The notes: generated by a model from the letters alone, not told the origin. 64,000 nt of DNA from Massiliimalia timonensis (GCF_900186585.1 NZ_FYDD01000004.1:620001-684000), one strand, 5' to 3'. Positions 8,516 through 18,083 are shown, numbered from the stretch's first letter. Numbers and translations: made by a program.

Positions 8516-9871
8516 TTAACCAATGTCCTCGCTGTCGTACATCATCACGATATACGGATGATCTTCGTTGTATTCCGCTAATGGCTTGGGATTTTCCACT
8601 CTGCCGATCGGGCGGACGTTTTCGCCGGCGGTTCCGGTCACGGTGTCGCCTAAATCATGGCGGCAGTATTCCAGACGCGCTTCAAGCTTTGCGACGATTT
8701 CTGGATACTCGTCATATAGATTGTTCGTTTCGCCCGGGTCTTTCCTGAGGTTATAAAGCAATTTGACCGCTTCTCCGTCCTTGCTGGTATGGAGCTTCCA
8801 ATCGCCTACCCGGACAGCCTCCAATGCCTCACGGATATAGTAGAAAAATTCATTCCGGGGCGACGCCGTATCAGAGAAGAGCATTTCACTGAAATTCATA
8901 CCGTCAATTTTCCGATCGGGGTCTACTTTCCCGCCGCAGAGCTTCGCGAAGGTGGGTAAAAAGTCCATAGAGGTCACCAGATCGTGTACCTCAGCGCCCT
9001 CTCGGATATGGTTCGGCCAGTACATGATGCAGGGCACACGCTGTCCGCCCTCCCAGGTCGTGCCTTTTTTGCCACGTAAAGGCCTGTTGCTGCCGCCGTG
9101 GTCGCCCCGGCCGCCATTATCAGAGGTGAAGATAAAGAGGGTGTTTTCCTCTAATCCCTGCTTTTTCAGCTCGTGCAGGACAGCGCGCGCCGCCCAGTCG
9201 ATGCATTCCACACAGGCGCCGTAATCACCGTTTTGAGAGTTTTTCACGAACTCTTCCGAGGTGTATAAGGGCAGGTGGACATGCATATGCGCAAAATATA
9301 AAAAGAATGGATTTTCCTTGTTCTGCCGGATGAAACGGGTCGCCTGTTCTACATACCGTTCGGTCAGGGAACGCTGGTCCGGCTGTTCTTCGATCACCTC
9401 GGACCCGTCGATCAAGGGTAGGGGGGTATTTAGCCGGCTGGTTTTCTGGCGTCCCATGTCATTGCTGTAGGGGAGCCCGAAATATTCGTCAAACCCATGG
9501 TTTAAAGGCAGGAATTCTTCCTGGTCCCCGCAATGCCATTTCCCGACGATCTTGGTGCGGTATCCGGCATCCCGCAGAATCTCTGCGATGGTGACCTCAC
9601 TGGAGTTTAGCCCAACGCCCTGCCCGGGGAACAGGACCCACTCGCCTTCAAAGGTGCCGAAGCCGATCCGGGGCGGGTAACAGCCGGTCAGCATCCCGCC
9701 GCGGGAGGGAGAGCAGACCGGGGACGCCATGTAAAAATCGGCAAAGCGGATTCCGTGCTTTGCCATATCGTCTAAGGTAGGAGTGCGGTTGACAGCGGAG
9801 CCGTAACAGCCCAGATCTCCGTATCCTAAGTCATCGCAGTTCATCAATACGATATTTGGTCTTTGTGCCAT
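8516..9871 (-). CDS. Cysteine-type sulfatase, arylsulfatase A-like
   Basis: A type I sulfatase of 451 residues: NCDDLGYGDLGCYG at the N-terminus supplies metal ligands, C53-S-P-S-R is the formylglycine site, KIVGKWHCG gives the catalytic Lys/His, and TSDNGGRGDHGG plus LRGKKGTTWEGGQRVP complete the active site. The closest group by eye is the arylsulfatase A / N-acetylgalactosamine-6-sulfatase type; the substrate is not readable. It has no signal peptide. The start is uncertain: ATG at 9871 or TTG at 9880, both near AAAGGA (9890-9885). The next sulfatase begins 22 bases downstream, so the two are probably cotranscribed. Confidence 0.92.
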   Translation of the reverse strand: MAQRPNIVLMNCDDLGYGDLGCYGSAVNRTPTLDDMAKHGIRFADFYMASPVCSPSRGGMLTGCYPPRIGFGTFEGEWVLFPGQGVGLNSSEVTIAEILRDAGYRTKIVGKWHCGDQEEFLPLNHGFDEYFGLPYSNDMGRQKTSRLNTPLPLIDGSEVIEEQPDQRSLTERYVEQATRFIRQNKENPFFLYFAHMHVHLPLYTSEEFVKNSQNGDYGACVECIDWAARAVLHELKKQGLEENTLFIFTSDNGGRGDHGGSNRPLRGKKGTTWEGGQRVPCIMYWPNHIREGAEVHDLVTSMDFLPTFAKLCGGKVDPDRKIDGMNFSEMLFSDTASPRNEFFYYIREALEAVRVGDWKLHTSKDGEAVKLLYNLRKDPGETNNLYDEYPEIVAKLEARLEYCRHDLGDTVTGTAGENVRPIGRVENPKPLAEYNEDHPYIVMMYDSEDIG

Positions 9872-9898
9872 AAAAATCAATCATTCCTTTCTTCGGAA

Positions 9899-9954
9899 TT
9901 TGTGCCGCTCGGCGAAGCCGATTGCCGCTTTGCTTTTTGCAGCAAAGGCACAAA
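9899..9954. repeat. Three-stem structured intergenic element
   Basis: An outer stem (9899-9906 with 9947-9954) encloses two hairpins: 9909-9913/9917-9921 with GAA loop and 9929-9934/9941-9946 with a six-base loop. The result is a three-way-junction fold, between the second permease and the first sulfatase. It could be a dispersed palindromic repeat or an mRNA-processing element; a single copy was noticed here. Confidence 0.5.
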
Positions 9955-9990
9955 AACGGGGTGTGAAAAAGTATTTTGCACACGAATCTC

Positions 9991-10863
9991 CTATCCTTTC
10001 ATTCCAGTGGTGACAATTCCTTCCACAAAATACTTTTGGGTGAATAAAAACAGGATCAGCAGCGGTAAGATGATCATTGCGGTCGCTGCCATCAAAAGGT
10101 TCCACTGGGTGTTGACCTCTGTGACAAATTTGGAAATAACCGCTACCTGTATCGTCATTTTTTCATCGTTGTTGATCATAATGAGCGGCCACATATAGTC
10201 GTTCCATGTTTGTGACGCCTTTAACACGGCCAAGGTCGCAAGGATCGGTTTGGAAAGTGGCAGATAAATCCTGAAATAAGCGGTCAACCGGGAACAGCCG
10301 TCAATTTTTGCGGCGTCGTCCAGAGAAGCCGGGAAATTCATGTAAAACTGCCGGCAAAGGAACACGCCGAACGCACCGGCTATGTAAGGGAGGATCAGCC
10401 CGGCGTAGGTGTTGATCATTCCGGTCCCGCCATTGCCGAATAGATCGTTTCCGCCCACTAGGGGGAAGCTTTTCAGGTTGATGAACACAGGGATCATAGT
10501 GACCTGCGTTGGGACCATCATGCCGGTCAATGCAAAGAAGAACAGGGTGTTGCGCCCACGGAATGGGATCCGTGCAAAGCCGTAGCCTGCCATGGAATTT
10601 AGGATCAGGCTGATGAGAACGGTCAAAGCCGTTACAAAAAAAGAGTTTCCAAAGTAACCCAGCCAGTTCCCGCGCTGCATTGCCTCGATATAATTGGAGA
10701 ACAGGGCCTTTTCCGGAAAAAGTACAAACTTGGAGGCCATGATCTCCGGCATGCTTTTCAGCGAGGTCAGGATCATTAAAAACAGCGGGATCAGGAAGAT
10801 GATGCACAGAATGGTCAGTAATATGATGACCAAAACATTTTTCAGTTTTCTTTTGGATCTCAT
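9991..10863 (-). CDS. Sugar ABC transporter permease (MalG type)
   Basis: Inner-membrane subunit of a CUT1 carbohydrate importer, 290 residues with about six hydrophobic segments. The EAA loop that docks to the ATPase is DDAAKIDGCSRLTAYFRIYLP, and the C-terminus (QKYFVEGIVTTGMKG) is typical of MalG-like proteins. AGGAGG is eight bases before the ATG at 10863, so that codon is preferred to the ATG at 10869. It follows the partner permease with a 14-base gap. Context with sulfatases suggests import of a sulfated oligosaccharide. No ATPase gene is nearby. Confidence 0.93.
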   Translation of the reverse strand: MRSKRKLKNVLVIILLTILCIIFLIPLFLMILTSLKSMPEIMASKFVLFPEKALFSNYIEAMQRGNWLGYFGNSFFVTALTVLISLILNSMAGYGFARIPFRGRNTLFFFALTGMMVPTQVTMIPVFINLKSFPLVGGNDLFGNGGTGMINTYAGLILPYIAGAFGVFLCRQFYMNFPASLDDAAKIDGCSRLTAYFRIYLPLSKPILATLAVLKASQTWNDYMWPLIMINNDEKMTIQVAVISKFVTEVNTQWNLLMAATAMIILPLLILFLFTQKYFVEGIVTTGMKG

Positions 10864-10877
10864 GTTCATTTCCTCCT

Positions 10878-11783
10878 TTAGCCAATATCCGTATCAGTGC
10901 CTTGATTGCCGAATTTAAAGTTGATCAGCGTGATGATGCAAACCATGATCAGCAGGACGACGGACATAGCGGAAGCATATCCCATCTTAAACTGGGTAAA
11001 GCCCCTTAAATAGATTTGGTGTACGATCGTGGTCGTGGTGTTCAGCGGCCCGCCGTTTGTCAGGACGTTGACCTGCTCAAATACGTTAAACGAGGAGATA
11101 CAAGAGGTAATGAACAGGAAAAAGGTGGTGGGCTGGAGCATGGGCACGGTGATGTACCAAAATTGTTTTACTTTGCTCGCACCGTCGATCTGTGCGGCTT
11201 CGTACAGGTAATTTGGGATCCCCTTGATCCCGGAAAGGTAGATCAGCATACAGTACCCAAGGTTTTTCCAGATGCTGACGAACACAACGCAGCCCATGGC
11301 GAGGTTTGGGTCTTTCAGCCAATCGCTGGTGGGCAGGCCGACCGCGCGGAGCATTTGATTGAGTACGCCGGCAGTCGGGTCAAAAATCCACAGCCAGATG
11401 GTAGAGGCGCAGACCATGGAAATGATATAAGGCAGGTAGAACCCGGTGCGGAAGATCTTGTATCCGCCGCTTTCCTTGCTCATCAGCAAGGCGAGCAAAA
11501 GCCCGATCGCCATAGTCGGGACAATGTACAATAGTGAATAGAAAAGGGTGTTGCCGATCGCCTGTAAAAAGACGGGGTCTTTTAACAGTTGTTTGTAGTT
11601 CGCCAGCCCGACAAAATCATTGGTCTGGTACAAATCATAATTGGTAAAGCTCTGCATGATCCCTGTGAAGATCGGGATCAGGACCATAAAGAAAAAGAAC
11701 AGGTAAAACGGTGCGATAAAAAAATAGCCGATTGGTTCATTCCCAATTTTGCTGTGTTTCTTTTTTCGGATCGCCGTCATCAT
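10878..11783 (-). CDS. Sugar ABC transporter permease (MalF type)
   Basis: The second membrane subunit, 301 residues with six hydrophobic segments, the first at about residues 19-42. The EAA loop is LYEAAQIDGASKVKQFWYITVPML, and NVLTNGGPLNTTTTIVHQIY is characteristic of CUT1 MalF-like proteins. AAGGGGG is about five bases before the ATG. It is separated from the binding-protein gene by a hairpin that should lower permease expression relative to the binding protein. Confidence 0.94.
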   Translation of the reverse strand: MMTAIRKKKHSKIGNEPIGYFFIAPFYLFFFFMVLIPIFTGIMQSFTNYDLYQTNDFVGLANYKQLLKDPVFLQAIGNTLFYSLLYIVPTMAIGLLLALLMSKESGGYKIFRTGFYLPYIISMVCASTIWLWIFDPTAGVLNQMLRAVGLPTSDWLKDPNLAMGCVVFVSIWKNLGYCMLIYLSGIKGIPNYLYEAAQIDGASKVKQFWYITVPMLQPTTFFLFITSCISSFNVFEQVNVLTNGGPLNTTTTIVHQIYLRGFTQFKMGYASAMSVVLLIMVCIITLINFKFGNQGTDTDIG

Positions 11784-11802
11784 AAAATCCCCCTTTGGAA
11801 AG

Positions 11803-11839
11803 AAAAAGCGGGTGCAGGCGCTGCCTGAACCCGCTTTTT
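11803..11839 (-). terminator. Hairpin between binding-protein and permease genes
   Basis: An 11-bp stem (11803-11813 with 11829-11839), extended by five more pairs after one mismatch, ends in a T run in the minus direction. It lies inside the transporter operon and fits a partial terminator that sets a higher level of binding protein than permease. Confidence 0.85.
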
Positions 11840-11852
11840 GCTGTTATGTCCA

Positions 11853-13148
11853 CTAAATTCCGCGTTCGGAGTTCAGTTGGTTATATGCATCGTCCAATGC
11901 GGTTTTTGCGTCTTTTTTGCCATACATTGCTTCTTCAAAGGCAGTTTTCATCGCAGTTTCAAACAGGGACGCCCATTCCACCTTTGGCATGCCTTCGGTA
12001 TACTGCAACGTTTCCAGATAAGCCGGCCCGATGTCTGGGTACGCTTCGTTAAATTTGTCCTCAAGACCTGTCTTTACAGCGGTAGCGCCAGTTTCTTCCA
12101 CCAGCTTCCAAACAACATCGTCGGTGAACAGGTGTTTCATAAAGTCCCAGGCAGCGTCTTTGTTTTTGCTCTGTTCGCTCATGAACATGATCTGGCAGCC
12201 GCCGAAGGTGCTGATCTTTTCTCTGCCTGGTCCCGGTGAGAACATCATCTGGTCAGCCCAGTCTACGCCGCTTGCTTTGATAGTAACATAGGTGTTTAAG
12301 GTGAGGTACTGCATTGCTGCATTTCCAAGTTCAAATGGGTTTTGATCTTTTTGGTTCACAAATGGAATGATCAGGTTTTTGTCTGCATACTGGGTGAAGT
12401 ATTCCAATGCTTCTATGGTCTTTTCATCGTTAAAGGTTGCTTCATCTTTTTCCTCATCAACCAGGGTCGCTCCGTTTTGGCGGGCAAATTGGATCAGGGT
12501 CTGGTGGTTGCTGGAGATTGGGAACGCAAAGCCGGCCCTTACAACGTCGTCTCCCTCACGGACGGTCAGTTTTTCTGCATAATCGAGCAGCTCCTCCCAG
12601 GTCTGAGGCGGCTTGTTCGGGTCAAGGCCAGCTTCTTCAAAGTAGTCTTTTCGGTAGAAGAGCATGCTTGCTTCAATGTTAATGGCGATCCCGTACTGCT
12701 TGCCTTTGTAGTTGGCCACGTCATAGGCTGTCTGGATCACGTTGTCCTTTTCGTCCCACTCGGCGATATAATCGTCAAGTGCCGCATACTGGCCCATAGA
12801 AGCACGCTGTGCAATGGTGCTGATCGGCCCGCGGACCAGATCAGGCGCCGCGCCGCTGGCATACAGGGTGTTCAGCTTGGTATCCAGTTCGGTGCCAAAA
12901 CCGATTTGCTGGTATTCGATCTTTACATTTGGGTTTGCTTTTGTGTACTCGTCGATGATAGCCTGATAGGCGATTTGTGCGTCTTCGCTGGTACCTGCCC
13001 GCAAAAAGCTTAAGGTCACGTCGCCAGAGCTATTTCCTTTATCTGCGGTAGAACCGGAATCCGGGCTGTTCACACCGCCGCATGCTGTCATAGAACCAAC
13101 TGCCATCAAGGCGGCTGCCAACAATGCAGTTACTTTCAGGTGTTTCAT
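11853..13148 (-). CDS. Sugar-binding lipoprotein of ABC transporter
   Basis: Extracellular solute-binding protein family 1, 431 residues. It has a lipoprotein signal: positively charged start, hydrophobic stretch, and lipobox GSMTAC with C23 as the lipidated residue, followed by a Ser/Gly/Asp-rich linker. The mature part (VTLSFLRAGTSEDAQ..., YQAIIDEYTKANPNVKIEY) is typical of CUT1 binding proteins, which hand oligosaccharides to the permeases. It is the first gene of the minus-strand operon, diverging from the histidine kinase. The ligand is unknown; adjacent sulfatases suggest a sulfated glycan fragment. Confidence 0.94.
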   Translation of the reverse strand: MKHLKVTALLAAALMAVGSMTACGGVNSPDSGSTADKGNSSGDVTLSFLRAGTSEDAQIAYQAIIDEYTKANPNVKIEYQQIGFGTELDTKLNTLYASGAAPDLVRGPISTIAQRASMGQYAALDDYIAEWDEKDNVIQTAYDVANYKGKQYGIAINIEASMLFYRKDYFEEAGLDPNKPPQTWEELLDYAEKLTVREGDDVVRAGFAFPISSNHQTLIQFARQNGATLVDEEKDEATFNDEKTIEALEYFTQYADKNLIIPFVNQKDQNPFELGNAAMQYLTLNTYVTIKASGVDWADQMMFSPGPGREKISTFGGCQIMFMSEQSKNKDAAWDFMKHLFTDDVVWKLVEETGATAVKTGLEDKFNEAYPDIGPAYLETLQYTEGMPKVEWASLFETAMKTAFEEAMYGKKDAKTALDDAYNQLNSERGI

Positions 13149-13361
13149 GGGTAATCCTCCTTGTCATCATAAGCTTGTTCGTTTGATTTGTCTTTATTGT
13201 ACTGGATTTTACTGCGAAAGGCTATCCACATTTTTTAGATCGAATATTCATATTTTATTCAATTTTTTGTTGGAAGCCATGTTTTTTCCAAATCATAAGC
13301 TTGACTTTTTTCATATTTTTACCCGGATTGTTCAATTTTTCAGCTTCCCAAAGATATGTTT

Positions 13362-13388
13362 TTGAAAAAACCTAAAATATGTTATAAT
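13362..13388 (+). promoter_or_regulatory. Possible promoter of the kinase-regulator pair
   Basis: TTGAAA (13362-13367) and TATAAT (13383-13388) precede the kinase; the 15-base spacer is short, so the -10 is the firmer part. The rest of the divergent gap (13149-13437) is AT-rich; on the minus side a TACAAT lies at 13201-13196 without a clear -35. Confidence 0.45.
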
Positions 13389-13437
13389 AATTTTGTGAAT
13401 TTTTCAGTTTTTTAGGAAACAGACAGGGGGAGAACGC

Positions 13438-15243
13438 TTGAAGCTTAAAATGAAGACGATCCGGTCAAAATTATTTTTGTCATATGGCGCGATCCTGCTT
13501 TTAGTATGTATCTTTTTCGCCGTTTCCTACTCTGTTTCAAAGAACATCATTCAAAAAAGTGCCGCCACAAACTCGCTGAATTCAGTCAAAATCATCGGTC
13601 AGGATCTAAATTCCGAATTGACCTACCTGTTTAATCTGAGGGATCAGATCTATAATGACAGCGACGTAAATTTCTATATCAACCGGCTGAAACGGGAAAC
13701 GGATACGCTGGAGAAACATTACGCTTATATGAAGCTGAATAAAATTTTAAATGATTTCACCAAAAACCTGATCCAGAACAACAAAAGCTGTGAGATCATC
13801 CTTTACACTGATTCACGCACCACCGTGTATTATTCTTGGGATAACCAGGGGCCGGAGCTTACGCAGATCCAGCAGGACATCGACATTCTGTTCAGGGATG
13901 AACGGCAGGCCTGTACAGTGTCGAGAAAAAGCTACAATCCCTCTAATCCGGAAGAAGCCTATATCTATTTTTATAAGTCTTACCAAAACGCCTATAACCG
14001 TTTGCTGGATTTTTACATCATCATCGGGATCCCGGAAAGTACGCTGACCCAATATTTTGACCCCCTGATCCAAGAGGACAGCAGCGCCGCCCTGATTGAC
14101 GAGGAGGGGACCCCGATTCTTTCCTCCTCCCCGCTGTCGACCCGGTTTATCAACGGGTCGGAAAAGACACAGCCCTCCTCCCAAACCTCCGGATATGAAA
14201 TCGTGGAATTTCAGGGGAAACAATATATTGATATTTATGATACTCTGGATTCGATCGACTGGAAGCTGACGCACCTAATGCCGATGAAGGATATTTTAAA
14301 GGACCTAAATACCTGGACCTATGCGATCGTGGTCAGCTTGCTGATTTTATCGGTATGCATGTTCCTGATCTGCTTGTATGTCAATCAGCGAGTTGCCCGA
14401 CCGATCCGGAAACTTGACCATGACATGCAAAGGGTCAAGCAGGGGGAACTTCATTTACTGCCGCCTGAAACGGTCTCGCAGGATGAGATCGGGCGGCTCA
14501 GCCTTCAATTTTACGATATGGTCTCCCAGATCGAGATCCTAAACCAGCAGATGCTGCAAAAGGAGGCGCAGAAGCGCAACCTGGAAATCGAAGCGCTGCA
14601 GGCGCAGATCAACCCGCATTTCATTTATAATACCATCAATTCCATTAAGATGCTGCTTCGGTTAAAACGGCCAGAGCAGGTGAATTCCTCGCTGACGGCA
14701 TTGGTAGATATTTTAAAAAATACCATTGCCCGCCCGGAAGAGATGGTAACGTTAGAACAAGAAATTAAAATTTTGAAAAGCTATATTTATATTCAGCAGA
14801 CCCGTTATTCCAATTTCCAGTTTTCGATCGACCTGCCGGAGGAGCTAAACTCCTGCCGTATTCTGCGTTTTTTGATCCAGCCCTTTATTGAAAACAGCCT
14901 CCTGCATGGGTTTCAGGAAATCAACGACGAGGTAAGGATCTCGGTGGCTTTCCGCAGGCTGGAAACGGAAGTTGCCCCGATGCTTGAGATTACGGTAGCG
15001 GACAACGGGATAGGGATGGACGGGCATACCCTAAAGAAGATCACCTCTGCTGAAAAAAAGACCAGAGGGCTGAATGGGATCGGCGTCAGCAATGTGATCG
15101 AGCGGGTGCGGCTCAATTTTGGCGAGCCGTATTCGGTACATTTTGAAAGCGAGATTGGCAGAGGAACACGGGTGATCCTGCGGCTGCCATTGATTTTATC
15201 CGATCCGGAGGAGGGGGGAAGCAAACATGGGGGAACAGATTAA
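13438..15243 (+). CDS. Sensor histidine kinase, YesM type
   Basis: Membrane sensor of 601 residues: one segment at about 12-32, a large extracellular sensing region to about 290, a second segment near 295-315, then a HAMP region (VARPIRKLDHDMQRVKQGE), the phospho-acceptor motif NPHFIYNTINS with H394, and the ATP-binding domain (ENSLLHGF, DNGIGM, GIGVSNV). It starts with TTG at 13438, placed five to six bases after AGGGGGAG; an in-frame ATG at 13450 is too far from that site. It overlaps the regulator gene by 17 bases and diverges from the sulfatase-linked transporter, which it probably controls. Confidence 0.93.
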   Translation: MKLKMKTIRSKLFLSYGAILLLVCIFFAVSYSVSKNIIQKSAATNSLNSVKIIGQDLNSELTYLFNLRDQIYNDSDVNFYINRLKRETDTLEKHYAYMKLNKILNDFTKNLIQNNKSCEIILYTDSRTTVYYSWDNQGPELTQIQQDIDILFRDERQACTVSRKSYNPSNPEEAYIYFYKSYQNAYNRLLDFYIIIGIPESTLTQYFDPLIQEDSSAALIDEEGTPILSSSPLSTRFINGSEKTQPSSQTSGYEIVEFQGKQYIDIYDTLDSIDWKLTHLMPMKDILKDLNTWTYAIVVSLLILSVCMFLICLYVNQRVARPIRKLDHDMQRVKQGELHLLPPETVSQDEIGRLSLQFYDMVSQIEILNQQMLQKEAQKRNLEIEALQAQINPHFIYNTINSIKMLLRLKRPEQVNSSLTALVDILKNTIARPEEMVTLEQEIKILKSYIYIQQTRYSNFQFSIDLPEELNSCRILRFLIQPFIENSLLHGFQEINDEVRISVAFRRLETEVAPMLEITVADNGIGMDGHTLKKITSAEKKTRGLNGIGVSNVIERVRLNFGEPYSVHFESEIGRGTRVILRLPLILSDPEEGGSKHGGTD

Positions 15244-16831
15244 AATCATGTTTGTAGATGATGAACAGATCATGCGCGACGGCCTGCGGTTGACCGTAGA
15301 TTGGGAAAGCTACGGGTTTCAGGTGCTGGGCAGCGCTTCCAACGGGGAAAAGGCGCTGCAGCTTTGCGAAGCTGACCCGCCGGATATTATGGTAACGGAT
15401 ATTCGGATGCCGGTTATGGACGGGCTGGAACTGACAAAGCATTTGGTAGAACGGTATCCGGCCATGAAGATCATCATTTTATCTGCATACGACGACTTTA
15501 AATATGCCCAGACAGCGATCTCATACGGCGCGCACGCCTATGTGCTGAAAGCGGAATTGGAGCTGGACCACCTGCTGGCGCTGGCTCTGCGCCTTGGGAA
15601 AGAGATTTTGTCCAAACGGCAGGAACAGCAGCGGTCGCAAGAATTACTGGACCGCATGAAAGCGCACACCAAGGAACTGCGGGAGAACCTTTGCTGGAAC
15701 CTTTTGGTATCCCAGGTTTATCCTCAGGAGGTGGAAAAACAGCTTTCTGACCTATCGCTGGACTTGTATCAGGAGCAGCTTTTTGTGATGCACCTGTGCT
15801 TTCGGGAAAAGGTAGCGCCGGATTTTCAGGAGGAGCTTGACAAGCCGGGGCTATTTCGGACTGCACACTGGCTGGAATCCAGCAAGAGCAGGTATATCCT
15901 GCTGGCAAATATCAACCCTCAGTTTCAGGACGCTGTGCAGCTTGGCGCGGCGGTGCGGGAGTTAAAGCAGGAGATTGGCCTGCGGGTATCCTGCATGTTC
16001 AGCGTATATTACAGCCCTGTTTTTTCGGGCTTTGAAAAGATCTGCGACTACAACGAAAGGATCCTGAACTACATCAGGCTTTATTCTTTTTACGAACAGG
16101 AATCCGTTTATTACTGCACGCAGGCACAACTGCCGGCAGAGCCCATGAAGCTAAGTCCGATCCTGCTGGAGCTGGTCCAGCTGACAGAGAGCAACCAGCT
16201 TTCCCAAGCCGCGGCGTGGATTGAAAAAACGTTGATCTCTTTTCAGGAACGCCTTTACCATCCGGATGACATCCGGGAGGCCGCGTACTTGATCTGCACT
16301 GTGCTGGAGGAAAAGGCTAAAACACTAAACGAGGTCTGCCATCCCCAGCTTGCCAAAATCCGCGAGGCCTTTACCGGCGGGATGGATACCAAGGAAAAAA
16401 TCGACCAGTTTAAAACCTTGTCCGGATTGACCAGCCAGACCGTGCAGTATATCCGGGAATTATCGGAATTTATCCACAAAAACCTGTACCATTACAATTC
16501 CATTGTGGGGAAAGCGATTCAGTATATCAATCTTCATCTGTCGCAGGAACTTTCTTTAAATGTGATCGCTAAAGAAAGCTATTGTAACCCGACCTATCTT
16601 TCCCAAATTTTCAAGGAAGAAACAGGACAAAACTTTTCCGATTACGTCACGCAGACACGGGTACAGCGCGCGGCGCTGTTACTGACCACTACCCGTCTTT
16701 CTATCGGGGAGATCGCCGAGAAGGTGGGCATCCCCAACCAGAGCTATTTTAGCAGGATTTTTGTCAAGGTGACTGGGGTGCAACCCAACAAATACCGTTC
16801 TTCTCATAAAGGCCCTGCCAAAGAGGCCTGA
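15227..16831 (+). CDS. Response regulator with AraC-type DNA-binding domain (YesN type)
   Basis: 534 residues: an N-terminal receiver (FVDDEQ at 9-14, phospho-acceptor D58 in VTDIRMPVMDG, LSAYDDF, and K in YVLKAE), a long middle region of unknown fold, and a C-terminal pair of helix-turn-helix motifs (LSLNVIAKESYCNPTYLSQ... and IGEIAEKVGIPNQSYFSRIF). Such regulators activate neighbouring sugar-uptake operons when phosphorylated by the partner kinase, with which this gene overlaps. The likely target is the divergent transporter-sulfatase operon. Confidence 0.93.
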   Translation: MGEQIKIMFVDDEQIMRDGLRLTVDWESYGFQVLGSASNGEKALQLCEADPPDIMVTDIRMPVMDGLELTKHLVERYPAMKIIILSAYDDFKYAQTAISYGAHAYVLKAELELDHLLALALRLGKEILSKRQEQQRSQELLDRMKAHTKELRENLCWNLLVSQVYPQEVEKQLSDLSLDLYQEQLFVMHLCFREKVAPDFQEELDKPGLFRTAHWLESSKSRYILLANINPQFQDAVQLGAAVRELKQEIGLRVSCMFSVYYSPVFSGFEKICDYNERILNYIRLYSFYEQESVYYCTQAQLPAEPMKLSPILLELVQLTESNQLSQAAAWIEKTLISFQERLYHPDDIREAAYLICTVLEEKAKTLNEVCHPQLAKIREAFTGGMDTKEKIDQFKTLSGLTSQTVQYIRELSEFIHKNLYHYNSIVGKAIQYINLHLSQELSLNVIAKESYCNPTYLSQIFKEETGQNFSDYVTQTRVQRAALLLTTTRLSIGEIAEKVGIPNQSYFSRIFVKVTGVQPNKYRSSHKGPAKEA

Positions 16832-16910
16832 AATTACAGGTTTTCTCCGAAAATCCGCATAGTTTACGGTACGGCGCTCATATATATTAACCACAATGGG
16901 AGGGATTTGC

Positions 16911-18083
16911 GTGAAGAAACGGTTATTTGCTGCGGTCGCATCGCTGGCGGTCTTGATAGGAAGCGCCTTGCCGGTATCGGCGGAAGGAGCGGACGATAAG
17001 AACAGCGATTTGGCCAGCGGCGCTAAATCAGCGATTTTGATGGAGCTGGAAACAGGTACGGTCCTGTTTGAGAAAAATGCCGATGAAAAACTGGAACCGG
17101 CCTCTGTGACAAAGATCATGACAATGGGACTGGTGCTGGAGCAGGTGGCTGCGGGGAAACTGAGCATGGACGACATGGTGACCGCTTCGGAAAACGCCCG
17201 TTCCATGGGCGGAACGGAGATAAACCTTGACAAAGGGGAACAGATGTCAGTCTATGATCTGATGATGTCGGTAGCAGTGGCCTCTGCAAATGACGCCGCG
17301 GTGGCATTAGGCGAACATATTACCGGAGGCAGTGAGGATGCGTTTGTCGATATGATGAACCGCAAGGCGGAGGAGTTGGGGATGAACAACACCCATTTTG
17401 AGAATACCAACGGCCTGCCTGCGGATGGACACCTGACCACAGCCAGAGATGTCGCACTGATGACCCGGTTTTTGCTGTCCTTTGAACAGGCTACAGAATT
17501 CACCGCGACCAACCGGTATCCGATCCGTTCCGATACCAATGAATATATGATGCGCAATTCCAACGCGCTGGTGCGGGAATATGAAGGCTGCATCGGTGTG
17601 AAAACCGGATACACCAAAACGGCCGGCCACTGCTTAAGTTCGGCGGCGACCAAAAACGGTATGACCCTGATCGCGGTAGTACTGGGGGAATCAGACAGCA
17701 AGACCCGTTTTCAGGAAAGCAAGGACCTGCTGGACTATGGGTTTGCCAAGTATGAGCTTTACCGCCCGGAAGTAACCTTTGAACAGACGGAAAGCATCCC
17801 TGTGAAAAAGGGCGTTGTTTCCCGGGTAGAGGTGGTTTCACCGTCTACGGAAATTGCCCCTGTTTTGATCGCGAAGGGTACTCAGCCGGAGGTGGAAGTA
17901 CACACCCAGCTGGAGCAGAGCGTTACTGCCCCGGTAGAACAGGGGAGTGTTGTGGGAACGACCACCCTGATACTGGACGGAAAAGAAGTGGACCGGTATG
18001 AATACACAGCGAAAACGGCCGTAGAACAACGGACGTTTATAGAATCTATGAAGATCGTTTTTTATAAAATGATGACGATGTAA
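16911..18083 (+). CDS. D-alanyl-D-alanine carboxypeptidase (low-molecular-weight PBP)
   Basis: Serine-type carboxypeptidase that trims the terminal D-Ala of peptidoglycan stem peptides outside the membrane. The 390-residue protein starts with a signal peptide (KKRLFAAVASLAVLIGSALPVSA) and has all three penicillin-binding motifs: S65-V-T-K68, S125-A-N127 and K231-T-G. The C-terminal domain ends in a short amphipathic helix (SMKIVFYKMMTM) that would anchor it to the membrane, as in DacA/DacF. The GTG at 16911 is chosen because GGGAGGG lies six bases upstream; the ATG at 16896 overlaps that site. It is a single gene, closed by a terminator. Confidence 0.95.
   Translation: MKKRLFAAVASLAVLIGSALPVSAEGADDKNSDLASGAKSAILMELETGTVLFEKNADEKLEPASVTKIMTMGLVLEQVAAGKLSMDDMVTASENARSMGGTEINLDKGEQMSVYDLMMSVAVASANDAAVALGEHITGGSEDAFVDMMNRKAEELGMNNTHFENTNGLPADGHLTTARDVALMTRFLLSFEQATEFTATNRYPIRSDTNEYMMRNSNALVREYEGCIGVKTGYTKTAGHCLSSAATKNGMTLIAVVLGESDSKTRFQESKDLLDYGFAKYELYRPEVTFEQTESIPVKKGVVSRVEVVSPSTEIAPVLIAKGTQPEVEVHTQLEQSVTAPVEQGSVVGTTTLILDGKEVDRYEYTAKTAVEQRTFIESMKIVFYKMMTM

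Noticed and set aside
12342-13013. 223-residue plus-strand open frame opposite the binding-protein gene
   Set aside because: The binding protein has a complete signal peptide and domain on the minus strand; this is its shadow.
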